The translations under genes were made by a program, and so were the position numbers. From positions 1,302,001-1,366,000 of the forward strand of contig OX637345.1 in assembly GCA_951799405.1 (NCBI GenBank): DNA of 64,000 bases, written 5' to 3'. Under the pieces are notes generated by a model. That model saw nothing but the letters and a program-made list of their open reading frames with translations. It did not search any database and was not told the DNA's origin. Numbering within the stretch: the stretch's first letter is position 1; each line of letters starts with the position of its first letter. The DNA comes from Agapetus fuscipes (lineage: Eukaryota > Arthropoda > Insecta > Trichoptera > Glossosomatidae). Shown here in pieces: positions 1 to 9,529 of the stretch.

Positions 1-239
1 AATCATTCCTTACCCTATCACTCCGTCTTTTCCCAATCATACATATTGATAGTCTTTTTTGGGTTATCTGTGTTGGTTTGATAGTAGGTCCATGAAACTT
101 TTATTAGTAAATAAAAACATAGGAAAGTACCTTTATAATGTAAATTATAAAAAGATAAATTAAGGGTTGAATCGAATGTTCTGGAGAAGTAAAGAAAGGT
201 GGTTTGTAGCGATTTTTCATGTTTAGAGAATCTACTCTT

Positions 240-495
240 ACCTAATCTAAGTTGCAAGGATATGTAACATTGTCGATTTACAATAAATGCATTCTCACAA
301 GCAGACACGTACAAGTTTGCGCTTGCGCATGCCGCATGTGAAAATACAACATAAAAACCAAATCTCAAATGGACATACCTACACCCTTCAACTCTGGCCG
401 ACCTTTCCTGAAACAGGGGTGACATTGGCAAAGTGAACCATTTTCTACAGCATAGGTGGTCAGCCGCATACCAACCTATAAGTCAAGGAGTATAC
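240..495 (-). repeat. RTE-1 3' module copy
   Basis: Near full-length module read on the minus strand. It starts at the CCTTGACTTATAGG-type end near 495 and ends at the TTAGATTAGG-type tail near 240. It shares the diagnostic segments TGGTTCACTTTGCCAATGTC and CATGCGGCATG with the other copies. No RTE coding sequence is attached. Confidence 0.85.
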
Positions 496-1094
496 ACAAC
501 AAATAACATTTTAGAGATAAACAAATGGATAAACATTAAAATCAAATACAAAATTCTAATTTAAAATTTACAATGATGAATGATGTTTATTTTATGTATA
601 AATTAAGCACCAAAATTCCCTGCAGTTAAAGAAATCAATCAACCATTGAATTAAACTGTGCGAATGCAACTCTTAAATGAAAGTTGTAAAATGAATTGTG
701 TATAATAACAAAAATAAATATTATAAGCAAAGTAAAATTAGCGAACTTACAAGTGTACGCTTGGGAAAATGCATTGAATTTGTTAATTATATATTTTAAC
801 GGACCTTTGCAACTTAGATTACAAGAGGCATGTGACCTTCTTTTAACATGAAATATAGCTGCTCAAAATAAATATCCGTGAATACTTTAACAGTTTGAAA
901 TTCCAGGAACAATCATTCTTATCAATTCTTATCAAGACTTGACCGCATAAATATAATGAGTATCTGCTTTCTATGTTTTTCAAAATAAAATACGATTTTG
1001 TAAGCAAAAGTGATTGCTTACAATCTATAGCGTCAAATTAAATTTATCTTTTCTATCAGTTTACTTAGAATATACTTAGTTTATACTTAGATGG
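496..1094. other. AT-rich stretch, nothing recognised
   Basis: No convincing gene or known repeat seen. The sequence is AT-rich with many stops in all frames. Confidence 0.5.
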
Positions 1095-1262
1095 TTTCGA
1101 CATTTGGAGAGAATGAATGAGGAAAGACTGACGAAGAAAGTATATGCTGCAAGAATTGATGGATGTCGTGGTAGAGGAAGACCGAGAAAGGTATGAATGG
1201 ACCAAATTTTCGAAATAGCGAGTGAATGGGATATCCAGAGTCATAATAAAATTTTGGAGTAT
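1095..1262 (+). pseudogene. RTE-1 LINE C-terminal fragment
   Basis: Degraded translation of the RTE C-terminus: a RMNEERLTKKVY-like segment, then GCRGRGRPRKV, a stop, and EWDIQSHNK. The same block occurs on the minus strand at 4215-4432. It is truncated at both ends and carries an in-frame stop, so it is a dead copy. Confidence 0.75.
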
Positions 1263-1479
1263 TTAATTTTGATTTTTTTTACTAATGGTAACACCTTACT
1301 TACCTCAAAAAATGCATCCTGTACGCGTAGTACCTATCGCAAAAAAGTTTCGAAACTTGTTTCGCCAGAGGTGCTTTTCAAGTTCACATACATACATTTT
1401 TCTCGAAACTCAATACTTCGAGTATTGTGAAAAAACTCGTACTTCGGGTACTGGTAGAGAATGTAGAGTATTTAATGTT

Positions 1480-1672
1480 GGGTTAAGCTTCTTCTCTCGT
1501 ACTGCATTTTCCCCGAAGGGGTCTCATGTGGCGAATGGAACCTATTTATTTATACAGGTAAGGGGGCGGCTTTACGCCAACCACATCAGTTGGAGTGGGG
1601 GTTTTTCAGCTCTCGAGGGGGCTGGTACTCATTTCTTGTGAATGCTCAGAAATCCTTGCCGGTATTCTTTTA
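1480..1672 (-). repeat. SINE-T fragment (tRNA-like head missing)
   Basis: Minus-strand SINE-T body with the hallmark segments CCCCGAAGGGGT, TTACAGGTAAGGGGG-like and CTTGCCGGTATT. The tRNA-like promoter end is absent. Confidence 0.8.
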
Positions 1673-2047
1673 CTATATTTCATGCTTTACTTTTGTTTTT
1701 TTACTAATGGCAACACCTTATTTACTTCCAAAAGTGCATCCACTTTTTTGAAACACGGTTGTTTTACTGTGATTAATGTTTTGTTTATTTCTTACTAATG
1801 AAAACAATTAATTTGCCTCAAAGAAATTCAACCCATTATTTTAAAATGAAAGAGATACTTATTTTTACTTGCTGTCCTCGTCTGAACAGTCATTTCTCTT
1901 TGTTCGTAGATGTTTAACTATGTCAGAAAAATAGCGTTCACACTTGGATTTTTTTTTCGTCTTGTATTTTTTTGTATTAATTTATTTATTTATTTTTCAA
2001 CAAATAAATCTTTCGTACAAAAAAATCTTTTTTTTATTACCTATGTA

Positions 2048-2320
2048 TGACTCCTTGACTGATAGGTTGGTATGCGGCTGACCACCCATACTGTAAAAAA
2101 TGGTTCACTTTGCCAATGTCACCCCTGCTTCAGGGAAGGACGGCAAGAGTTGCAGGGCTTATGTTCATTTGAGATTGGGTTTTTTTATATTGTAGGCCCA
2201 CATGCGGCATGTGTTAGCGCGAAATTATACATGTCTGCTTGTGGGAATGCATTTAATATGAATATCAAATGATACATATCTTTGCAGCTTAGATTTAGAT
2301 TTAGATTTAAATTATGTACT
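2048..2320 (+). repeat. RTE-1 3' module copy
   Basis: Full-length plus-strand module from CTCCTTGACTGATAGG to a (TTAGAT)n tail at about 2287-2312. It has no attached coding fragment. Confidence 0.88.
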
Positions 2321-2526
2321 CAAGATTATGAAATTGTTGTTGTTTACTAACTTTAGTGACACTTCTATCGAAGATAAGTTGCCAATCAAAATGTAGTTGT
2401 AATTTTTATTGGAATCATTTCCCAACCCTTTAATCAAATGGTGTCCAGTGGCCTTTCTGATCCTGTACTGTTAATCACCTATAGATTCGTTCTTTGTACA
2501 TCCACCTTTGGTGATTTTCTCACCTT

Positions 2527-2835
2527 CAGAAGTCCAGTCAATAGCTCAGTTGATAGAAGTCTTGCATTTCATACCAAGAGCTCGGGTCGAGTCCCATCGA
2601 GGGTGCAGAAATGATTTCCCGTTTCGGTGTTTATTTGAAACTCAAAATTAAATCCCGGCAAATAATAACGAATAAGTCGATATTCACAATAAAAGAGTAC
2701 CATTACCCTCGGGTGCTGGGACACCTACACTTCAACAGAAGTGGTTGGCGTAAGGCCAGCCTCCTTACCTGTAAAAATAAATAGTTTCCACTCGCCACAT
2801 GCTACTCTTTCTAAGAAAAATAAGTTACACTATAT
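2527..2835 (+). repeat. SINE-T, near full length
   Basis: tRNA-derived SINE. A box AATAGCTCAGTTGATAG and a decayed B box (GGGTCGAGTCCC) start the element. The body TTTCCCGTTTCGGTGTTTAT and the 3' end TTACACTATATGCGTAGCTT match the other copies. The split pol III promoter shows its tRNA origin. Confidence 0.85.
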
Positions 2836-3087
2836 GCGTAGCTTAGTGGCGTTAGCGTTAGGAAAAGAGGGTACAATGAGGGAAAAGTTGAAACAGAAAA
2901 ACACAGGGTATGTTGATTGAAGTTACTTTTTAATAAAACTTGTTTGTTTTGTACAATCTTAGAGTAAAAACAAATTACATTTTCAGATGAAAGTAAATAT
3001 AATAGAAAAAAATACTTTTTTGAGTTTGTGCATTTACCCATTTAGACAGTGAAAATTATTTTTTATGAGAAGGAATACAAATACAAA

Positions 3088-3248
3088 TAAAAAACTGAGT
3101 TTTATTTTGACAAAGTAAGCATTTATTTCACCTCGAGTTCTTTCAACCTGCTTACGTCAGTGTCCTCTTGAAAATGATGTACGCATGTCAAAAGAACTTA
3201 AGGTGGAATAAATGCTCAATCTGTGAAAATTAAACTCATGATTTTTCA
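3088..3248. mobile_element. MITE-8, short inverted-repeat element
   Basis: Imperfect inverted repeat of about 55 bp per arm around a short loop near 3165-3180. One arm contains AAGCATTTATTTCACCTCGAG and the other its complement with changes. A half copy lies at 21150-21246. No coding capacity. Confidence 0.6.
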
Positions 3249-3339
3249 AAACATTTCCCTATTTTAAATTAATTAATTACACATTTCGATACCCTAAAGG
3301 TTAAAATGAAAAGTGATATTTTAAACTGACATTAAACTG

Positions 3340-3669
3340 AAAGTTAAAGTACAAAAGAATGTGATGAGATGGTTTGGGCATGTGGAAAGAATGAATGATG
3401 ATAGACTGACAAAGTATGTATACAAAGAAAGTGTGAAAGGAAAAAGAGGGAAGGAACGACCGAGAAAAGTATGGAGTGATCAAATTGTGGAGATTGTGAA
3501 AGAATGGGATATATAAAGTGAGCGTAAAAGAAGAAAATGCATGAAAAAGGTGATGGATATGAAGGAATTGAAAGAGGTATGTCAGGATAGGAAAAAATGG
3601 AGGCAACTCTGCAGAGGCTCTGACCACCCCTAGCGGAATGGCGACAAAGTTACAGTTACAGTTACATGG
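3340..3669 (+). pseudogene. RTE-2 LINE C-terminal fragment
   Basis: About 95 codons closely match the end of the RTE-2 ORF at 7911-8897: RWFGHVERMNDDRLTKYVY, then RPRKVWSDQIVEIVKEWDI, then a stop where the longer copy reads through. It ends in (GTTACA)n. 5'-truncated and inactive. Confidence 0.85.
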
Positions 3670-3867
3670 GTCAGATAAATGCACCGCTTTCCTATTTGCC
3701 ACGAGACAAATAAACTACAAAAGCGTGAAAAGTCTATGGTTTAGAAGTTAATTGTCAATAGTATTTCCTTACAAATAGTTCACTTACTTCATGAGAAGTT
3801 ACACTCAATTTTTTTTTTTATGTGCGATTCTCAAGTCAGTGAATCAGTTTTATTCAGTTTAAGGTGA

Positions 3868-4125
3868 CGATACTATCTAATCTAATCTAAGTTGCAAAGA
3901 TATGTTACATTGGAGATTCACATTACATGCATTCTCACAACCAGACACGTACAAGTTCGCGCTTGCACATGCCTCATGTGAACCTACAACATAAAAACCA
4001 AATCTCAAATGGACATACACCCTGCAACTCTTGCCGTCCTTCCCTGAGACAGGGGTGACATTGGCAAAGTGAACCATTTTTACAGCATGGGTGGTCAGCC
4101 GCATACCAACCTATAAGTCAAGGAA
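3868..4125 (-). repeat. RTE-1 3' module, attached to its LINE
   Basis: Minus-strand module with an (ATTAG)n tail at 3868-3888. Unlike most copies it is contiguous, through about 90 bp of spacer, with RTE-1 coding sequence at 4215-4432. This identifies the module as the LINE's 3' UTR. Confidence 0.85.
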
Positions 4126-4214
4126 CACACACACACGACAAATTACATTTTATACATCACTAAATAATAATATCCAAATACAAAATATCCATTTACAAAT
4201 AAAACAAATTCCAA

Positions 4215-4432
4215 TTTAATAAACCCTAGCCGCCAACATTACAGATCAACCGCCATTTCTTTCTGTCCTTACATACTTCTTTCATTTCCTCCAGAGTCAT
4301 AATTTTCTTCATACAGGCTCTTCTTTTATTATGACTCTGGATATTCCATTCATTCGCAATTTCGGATATTTGTTCCATCCATACCTTTCTCGGTCTTCCT
4401 CTACCACGACATCCATCATACTATTATATATT
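4215..4432 (-). pseudogene. RTE-1 LINE C-terminal fragment
   Basis: Minus-strand translation gives GCRGRGRPRKVW, EWNIQSHNKRRAC, EEMKEVCKDRKKW and a terminal CNVGG before the stop. This is the C-terminal end downstream of the reverse transcriptase of an RTE-type non-LTR retrotransposon. The catalytic RT motifs are missing because the copy is 5'-truncated at about 4432, where the gene candidate at 4425-4920 begins. Confidence 0.8.
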
Positions 4433-4442
4433 GTTTTTAGTC

Positions 4443-4448
4443 TTTATT
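4443..4448 (-). promoter_or_regulatory. candidate poly(A) signal of the 4618-4884 gene
   Basis: AATAAA on the minus strand, about 170 bases past the stop codon of the small secreted-peptide ORF. A plausible cleavage signal, but AT-rich DNA yields many by chance. Confidence 0.4.
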
Positions 4449-4617
4449 TTTTTTGTGTTTTTTTTTAATTCATGCACGGAAGCCATCTGGCAAACGTCGC
4501 CACAGAAGACCGCACAAAATATGGAGAAACAGCTCGGAGTACACGTCACAGGAGAGAAGCAAGAGGATCTAACTGTCCGGCAGAACTCCAACAAGAATCC
4601 TACATCATTTTCTTTCT

Positions 4618-4884
4618 TCAAAAAACAGCTACACAATCGCCATTTCTGCTTAATCTTGTATTTGATGGACATCTTCTGGGTGTGTGAACCATACGACCCG
4701 CCATTGCAATCTTTTTATTTGGATTCAACGTCACAGGTTCGTTGTTTGCTGGACTCTCCCTCCTTAAAATAACATGTCCTGTTTCCTGTTTTACAGGATA
4801 ACTCAAAGTCACACTTAAAACTGATATCAAAACACTAAAAAATACTATTAAACTGAGGCGAAACATTTTTCTTTTTGTATTCAA
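4618..4884 (-). CDS. small secreted peptide, function unknown (candidate host gene)
   Basis: 88-residue ORF. A basic start (MNTKRK, with a second Met at 7) precedes a strong hydrophobic segment at about residues 8-28, a typical signal peptide ending near LSYP. The mature part is about 58 residues, basic, with a dibasic site (RR, 41-42) and a short C-terminal loop bounded by two cysteines (C72 and C84), which could form one disulfide. The pattern C-P-x(7)-NG-x-C near the C-terminus resembles that of small insect secreted peptides, but I cannot name the family. An insect-type initiator (TCAGTC) lies about 30 bases upstream and a poly(A) signal downstream, and no intron is needed. It sits between two dead RTE fragments. 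It is the only ORF here that looks like a host gene. The alternative start at Met7 gives 82 residues. Confidence 0.5.
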   Translation of the reverse strand: MNTKRKMFRLSLIVFFSVLISVLSVTLSYPVKQETGHVILRRESPANNEPVTLNPNKKIAMAGRMVHTPRRCPSNTRLSRNGDCVAVF

Positions 4885-4911
4885 TATTGTCTCTCACAAC
4901 TGGTGAAATGC

Positions 4912-4917
4912 GACTGA
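4912..4917 (-). promoter_or_regulatory. candidate initiator (Inr) of the secreted-peptide gene
   Basis: TCAGTC on the minus strand matches the arthropod initiator consensus and lies about 30 bases before the first ATG. Short motif, so weak on its own. Confidence 0.35.
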
Positions 4918-5091
4918 CGAGTTTGTTATCAGAGTTCCATACTATTAATAATAAAGCTATCGTTTAAGGTCAAAGAGTAACTCCAGTATTAAAAAATCCA
5001 AGGCCCGGTATTTTCAACGTTAGCATAAGTTACTTTAATCTGAAAAATATGGGGTAAGTGCGTTCTTTTTATTCAGTATAAATTTTCTATG

Positions 5092-5440
5092 TTTTTGTCT
5101 TTTATCCTGCTGCCATTCCTCTAGGGGTGGCCGGTACCTCCACACAAGTGCCTCCACTTGACTCTGTCCTTGCATACTTCTTTCATCACTCTTTTCATGC
5201 ATGCTCTTCTCTTGTTTCCACTCTATAAATTCCATTCATTCGCAATCTCACTTATGTGATCAATCCATTCTTTCCTAGGTCTTCCCCTTACACGCTTACC
5301 TATAACATTCCTTTATACACTCTTTTTGTCAGTCGGTCTTCATTCATCCTTTCAATATGTCCAAACCATCGCATCACACTTCTTTGCACTTTCACTTTCA
5401 CGCTTTCTTTTACTCTGCATTCATTCAGAACCCATTATGT
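5092..5440 (-). pseudogene. RTE-type LINE C-terminal fragment
   Basis: Minus-strand decayed translation includes ECRVKESVKVKVQRSVMRW-like, then FGHIERMNED, RGRPRKEW and WRYRPPLEEWQQ-like residues. It is closer to RTE-2 than RTE-1 but diverged. No RT motifs are left. Confidence 0.7.
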
Positions 5441-5477
5441 TAACGTTGGAAATACTAAGTTATATTAACGCTTCGAT

Positions 5478-5702
5478 TTGCTCCGGTTCACTTTACCAAT
5501 GTCCCCTCTGTTTCAGGGAAGGACGGCAGGAGTTGCAGGGCTTATGTTGATTTGAGATTGGGTTCTTATATTGTAGGTCCACATGCGGCATGTGTTAGCG
5601 CGAAATAATACATGTCTGCTTGTGGGAATGCATTTAATATAAATCTAAAATGATATATATCTTTGCAGCTTAGATTAGATTAGATTAGATTAGATTAGAT
5701 TT
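5478..5702 (+). repeat. RTE-1 3' module, 5'-truncated
   Basis: Begins inside the module at GGTTCACTTTACCAATGTCC and runs to a tail of TTAGA repeats at 5668-5702. It abuts unrelated sequence upstream. Confidence 0.85.
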
Positions 5703-5936
5703 GACCACACTAGCGCTTAGATTGGTGAAATATATTCCATAAAAAATCTCAGCGGGCAAACGCTATAGGTTTACATATATGACTCTCCCCGTGTGACGTC
5801 ACATTTCCTGTGCTAACTAAGTAATTTCCTTGACTTATCAATTGGTGTGAAGTCTGACTCATACCAGTCATACCAACCTATAAGCCAAAGAACTCACACC
5901 AACCTAGAAGTGAAGGATTTCATGTCAACCTCCAAT

Positions 5937-6445
5937 GAGTCGTATAACTGCAAACGCCGTAACGCAACTAAGCTACACATATAGTGTAACTTCTTGCCGC
6001 GTTATCCCCGAAGGGGTCGCATGTGGCGAGTTGAACCTATTTATTTTTACAGGTAAGGGGGCCGGCCTTACGCCAACCACTTCAGTTGAAGTGGAGGTTT
6101 CCCAGCTCCCGAGAGTGCTGGTACTCATTTCTTGTGAAGGCTGAGTAAACCTTGCCGGTATTTTATTTTGGGGTTTGAAATAAACACCGAAACGGGAAAT
6201 CATTTCTGACACCCTCGGTGGGATTCGAACCCGAGCTTTCGGCATGGAATGCAAGCACTCTACCACCTGAGCTATCGACCGGTCATCTCCAAAATTTATG
6301 ATTTTTGAGATAATGATTGAATTTGATTCTGCGCAGTGTAACAAATCATTTGCTGTGTGCGATATAATGTAAACCTCCTTTAATCCTTCGTTATTTTAAT
6401 TGAAAAAGTATGATTTCGTGCAAACGCCGTCATTTCCAACTGGAA
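5937..6445. mobile_element. MITE-4, split by a SINE-T
   Basis: The left end (GAGTCGTATAACTGCAAACG) and right end (TGCAAACGCCGTCATTTCC region at 6419-6437) match the MITE-4 copy at 35237-35492. The SINE-T at 5962-6283 sits in the terminal GCCGT/CATCTCC sequence, so the SINE is younger. Confidence 0.65.
5962..6283 (-). repeat. SINE-T, full length, inside MITE-4
   Basis: Minus-strand SINE with intact-looking tRNA-like A and B boxes (TAGCTCAGGTGGTAGAG; GGGTTCGAATCCC) near 6215-6280 and the standard body. The host MITE resumes on both sides. Confidence 0.88.
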
Positions 6446-6454
6446 AAGAGTTTT

Positions 6455-6665
6455 AGGCTTACACGGCCGGCTGATGATGCTGGAGTGATGCTTTCTGGGA
6501 TCTGTTGCCGTGGTCTTTGGGAGCTGGAGCGTCCGGACGTTTCGCCCATTTCTACGATGGGCTTCTTCAGCGTGAAGTATGATGATGATGATGATCTTGA
6601 TGAGAACTGTGATGTCAGTGTGTGTGCAATGAGGGTTTATATGTCTACCATCTTGCGTGTAGAAG
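6455..6665 (-). repeat. repeat with hammerhead-like hairpin motif
   Basis: The minus strand carries CTGAAGAAGCCCAT, a loop, then ATGGGCGAAACG at about 6528-6575, a 6-bp perfect stem. Similar layouts occur at 7283-7482 and in the palindrome 25227-26078. Such sequences occur near the ends of Penelope-like retroelements, so that is a possible source. No protein remains. Confidence 0.4.
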
Positions 6666-6846
6666 CTGTATAGTGAAAGAATGAGATATACAAAGTGAGC
6701 GTAAAATAAGAAAATGCATGAAAAAGGCGATGGATATGAAGGAATTGAAAGAGGTATGTCAGGATAGGTAAAAATGGAGGCAACTCTGCAGAGGCTCTGG
6801 CCACCCCTAGCGGAATGGCGACAGAGTTACAGTTACAGTTACAGCA
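6666..6846 (+). pseudogene. RTE-2 LINE 3' end
   Basis: Last ~60 codons of RTE-2 (SERKIRKCMKK.., then WRQLCRGSGHP before the stop) followed by (GTTACA)n. A stop interrupts the frame. 5'-truncated. Confidence 0.8.
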
Positions 6847-7190
6847 GTTCCTTTTTAATTTTTTTTTTCAAAAAAGTTTTTTGACAAATTATAGCCCCTG
6901 AAACACGATGTTTGTTTTGAAATTGTGTTCATTTGACAAAATAAGATTAACACAACTGTGGGTTATCATGTTGTTTTTTTGTACAAATTGAAAAGAAGTA
7001 CAAAAATTAATTTTCCTTTGACAATTAAAGTATCACTCTTTAATGGGAATTCACATTAACTATGCGGTTATGACGAGAATTTAAATATTTTAAACTTCAA
7101 CAAAAATTTTGAACTGAATGTTTTTCAAAAAGAATATTCATTGTATTTTTTCAAATCAAATTCGAGAAGATTAGTGCAATTCACGAACCT
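6847..7190. other. AT-rich stretch, nothing recognised
   Basis: No gene, tRNA or repeat family from this window recognised. Confidence 0.5.
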
Positions 7191-7193
7191 TTT

Positions 7194-7700
7194 GACCGCT
7201 TCGTAGTCTAGTATCAAACATTTGGGACTCGGTAAATGGAAGGTTGTGGGTTCGAATCCCGGCGGAGAACAAAAAATATACTAAAAATATATAAGTCGAA
7301 GTTCAAGCCCTGAAGAAGTCAGTCGTACGTCACTGATGAAACGTAGCAGCCTTCCAAAAAGAAAAAAGAATAAAGCAGCCTACAATTATTGAACATGGTC
7401 TACAAGCCCGGAATGGATTTTACACCCTTATCATCATCATCTGAAGCCGGCCATGAAAGCCTAAAAACACTTATAAAAAACATACTATTTACATTTTCAA
7501 ATATGCTTTTCGCTGGGTTCAACAATTCATATACCTTTACCAAAGGACGGTCACTAAAGGCCCATCAAGCCGTACAGCAACTGGGTCTTGCTTGAGAATT
7601 TTTGTTTTCTATAGCGATGATCAAGCTCACAGAGGGCTCTAGAGGTGTGATTCACACAAAAACAGCGCTCACCAAATAAATCATCCCAATAAATGATACT
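7194..7700 (+). repeat. SINE-5T (5S head missing), interrupted
   Basis: tRNA-like part at 7194-7265 with B box GGGTTCGAATCCC, then the body resuming at about 7483 and ending AAATAAATCATCCCAATAA. The gap is filled by the insertion at 7283-7482. The 5S-like head is absent. Confidence 0.8.
7283..7482 (+). repeat. insertion with hammerhead-like hairpin motif
   Basis: About 200 bp interrupting the SINE-5T body. It contains CCTGAAGAAGTCAGT, a loop, then ACTGATGAAACG (about 7309-7342) and later GAATAAAG. Stem GUCAGU/ACUGAU has 6 pairs including one G-U. Possibly the 3' end of a Penelope-like or other retroelement; identity unproven. Confidence 0.45.
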
Positions 7701-7793
7701 TTGATCTCACCAGAAATAGGTTAAAAGCAGTATCAATGCATAGCCATAATATTAGTTGCAAAGGTATATTACATTTTAAATTCATAATATAGC

Positions 7794-7906
7794 ATGAATT
7801 TCCATGAGCAGGCACACATAATTTCGTGACATTATCCCTACAACTCTTGCGCGACCTTCCCTGATAAAGTTCGAGATTAATTAAGCGATGATTCGAATAT
7901 TCTGGT
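7794..7906. repeat. left copy of 113-bp direct duplication flanking RTE-2
   Basis: Matches 8933-9045 over the same length with about four mismatches. It lies within a diverged, reversed module remnant (from about 7750). Interpreted as an unusually long target-site duplication. Confidence 0.8.
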
Positions 7907-8932
7907 CAGGGTGGATGGAGAATACAGCGAGTATTTTAATGTGTACAAGGGTGTGAGACAGGGTTGCATAATGAGCCCATGGTTATTCAATATAATTATG
8001 GATCATTGTGTTAAACAAGCGTATCTGGAATGGCATGGCATACAGATTGGAGAGAGAAAAGTCGGAGTTCTGCATTATGCTGATGATGCAGTATTAATTG
8101 CTGATTCAGCAGCAGAACTTCAGGCAATGCTTTCTAGTCTGAACCATGCTCTGTGTGTAAACAAGTTGAAAATTAATGCAAGTAAGACGAAAGTACTGAT
8201 TTTTGACAGAACGGATGAAAATGAAGAATGCACGTTTTTGTTGAATGGTACGAAAGTTGAAATTGTGGATGAATTTAGATACTTGGGAAGTATGTTTGAG
8301 AAGAATGGAAAGATGACAAGAGAACTTGAGAATAGGGTGTGCAAGGGAAAGCAAGTGGTCGGTGCAATAGGAAGAATAGCAAAGAACAAGCGATTGACGA
8401 TGGATCTGAGAACGGCGGTACACCATGGCATATTGTTACCGACTTTGATGTATGGAAGTGAAGCATGGACAGTGAACGATAGCGAAATAAGTAAAGTATG
8501 TACGGTGGAAATGAAGCATTTCAGAAGCATGACAGGAAAAACTCTGAGGGATAGAGTTAGGAATGAATGGGTAAAAAAAGAATGTAATTTGAAAGAGGAT
8601 GTGAAAGTTAAAGTACAAAAGAATGTGATGAGATGGTTTGGGCATGTGGAAAGAATGAATGATGATAGACTGACAAAGTATGTATACAAAGAAAGTGTGA
8701 AAGGAAAAAGAGGGATGGGACGACCGAGAAAAGTATGGAGTGATCAGATTGAGGAGATTGTGAAAGAATGGGATATACAAAGTGAGCGTAAAAGAAGAAA
8801 ATGCATGAAAAAGGTGATGGATATGAATGAATTGAAAGAGGTATGTAAGGATAGGAAAAAATGGAGGCAACTCTGCAGAGGCTCTGGCCACCCCTAGTGG
8901 AATGTCGACAGAGTTACAGTTACAGGTACAGT
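7907..8932 (+). mobile_element. RTE-2 LINE insertion, 5'-truncated
   Basis: Insertion bounded by the 113-bp direct duplication. It begins in the RT domain and ends with a short (GTTACA)n tail. It holds one long open frame (7911-8897). Confidence 0.85.
7911..8897 (+). CDS. RTE-type reverse transcriptase, C-terminal part
   Basis: 328 residues without interruption. The RT block QGC.MSPWLFNI occurs near residue 18, the catalytic YADD at 56-59, and the thumb/C-terminal part LLPTLMYGSEAW near 178. A C-terminal tail with RWFGHVERM and GRPRKVW is typical of RTE-clade LINEs. The N-terminal endonuclease and RT fingers are missing through 5' truncation, so the first Met is not a real start and the product cannot move itself. 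The frame has stayed open, so the insertion is fairly recent, although the flanking duplication differs by about 3.5%. Related dead ends: 3340-3669 and 6666-6846. Confidence 0.85.
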   Translation: MDGEYSEYFNVYKGVRQGCIMSPWLFNIIMDHCVKQAYLEWHGIQIGERKVGVLHYADDAVLIADSAAELQAMLSSLNHALCVNKLKINASKTKVLIFDRTDENEECTFLLNGTKVEIVDEFRYLGSMFEKNGKMTRELENRVCKGKQVVGAIGRIAKNKRLTMDLRTAVHHGILLPTLMYGSEAWTVNDSEISKVCTVEMKHFRSMTGKTLRDRVRNEWVKKECNLKEDVKVKVQKNVMRWFGHVERMNDDRLTKYVYKESVKGKRGMGRPRKVWSDQIEEIVKEWDIQSERKRRKCMKKVMDMNELKEVCKDRKKWRQLCRGSGHP

Positions 8933-9045
8933 ATGAATTTCCATGAGCATGCACACATAATTTCGCGACATTATCCCTACAACTCTTGCGCGACCTTCCC
9001 TGATACAGTTCGAGATTAATTAAGTGATGATTCGAATATTCTGGT
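8933..9045. repeat. right copy of 113-bp direct duplication
   Basis: Partner of 7794-7906, starting directly after the RTE-2 tail. Both end in ATATTCTGGT. Confidence 0.8.
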
Positions 9046-9279
9046 AAAATCTTGAAAGGTTATATGTATCGAATCTCCATGTTTCGAGAATGATCTTTAT
9101 TTTTAGTATAAATTAAGGACCGAAATTCCATGTGGTTTCAGAAATCAATAAATCATCATACTGTACCTACTGTGCAAATGCAACTCTGAACCGGAAGTGA
9201 TAAAATAAATAAACCTCAGTTTTAATTAATAAGAACCCGCTTAAAAGAAGTGGAGGGGTATTCTGGTTTCAGCCAAGGA

Positions 9280-9525
9280 TCATCCAGGGCTTTCAAGCTC
9301 ATGATAATTGTTATTATTTATACAAAAAATATATGGCGCCTTTTATGACAGTGTGTCACTACAAAGGCGCTTGTCCATATGATTGAACGAAGATGTGACT
9401 CTTGAGACGTCTTTTAAACAGTTACTCCAAATCCAGTTCCCTCAGTGAGGCGGCAATAGCATTCCAAGTCATTGGGGCGGCCGCCTTGAATGCCCTGTCT
9501 CCAAAATGATGATGAGCATGTGAAT
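9280..9525 (-). pseudogene. CR1/L2-like LINE C-terminal remnant
   Basis: The minus strand reads GDRAFKAAAPMTWNAIAASLREL, a stop, then LFKRRLKSH. This is the conserved GDRAF..AP..WN.LP C-terminal signature of CR1/L2-type LINEs. 3' part only, with internal stops. Confidence 0.7.
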
Positions 9526-9529
9526 AGAA

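Noticed and set aside
5668..5702. Telomere-like repeats (TTAGA)n
   Set aside because: They are the tails of RTE-1 modules, short and dispersed, and differ from the insect telomere unit TTAGG.
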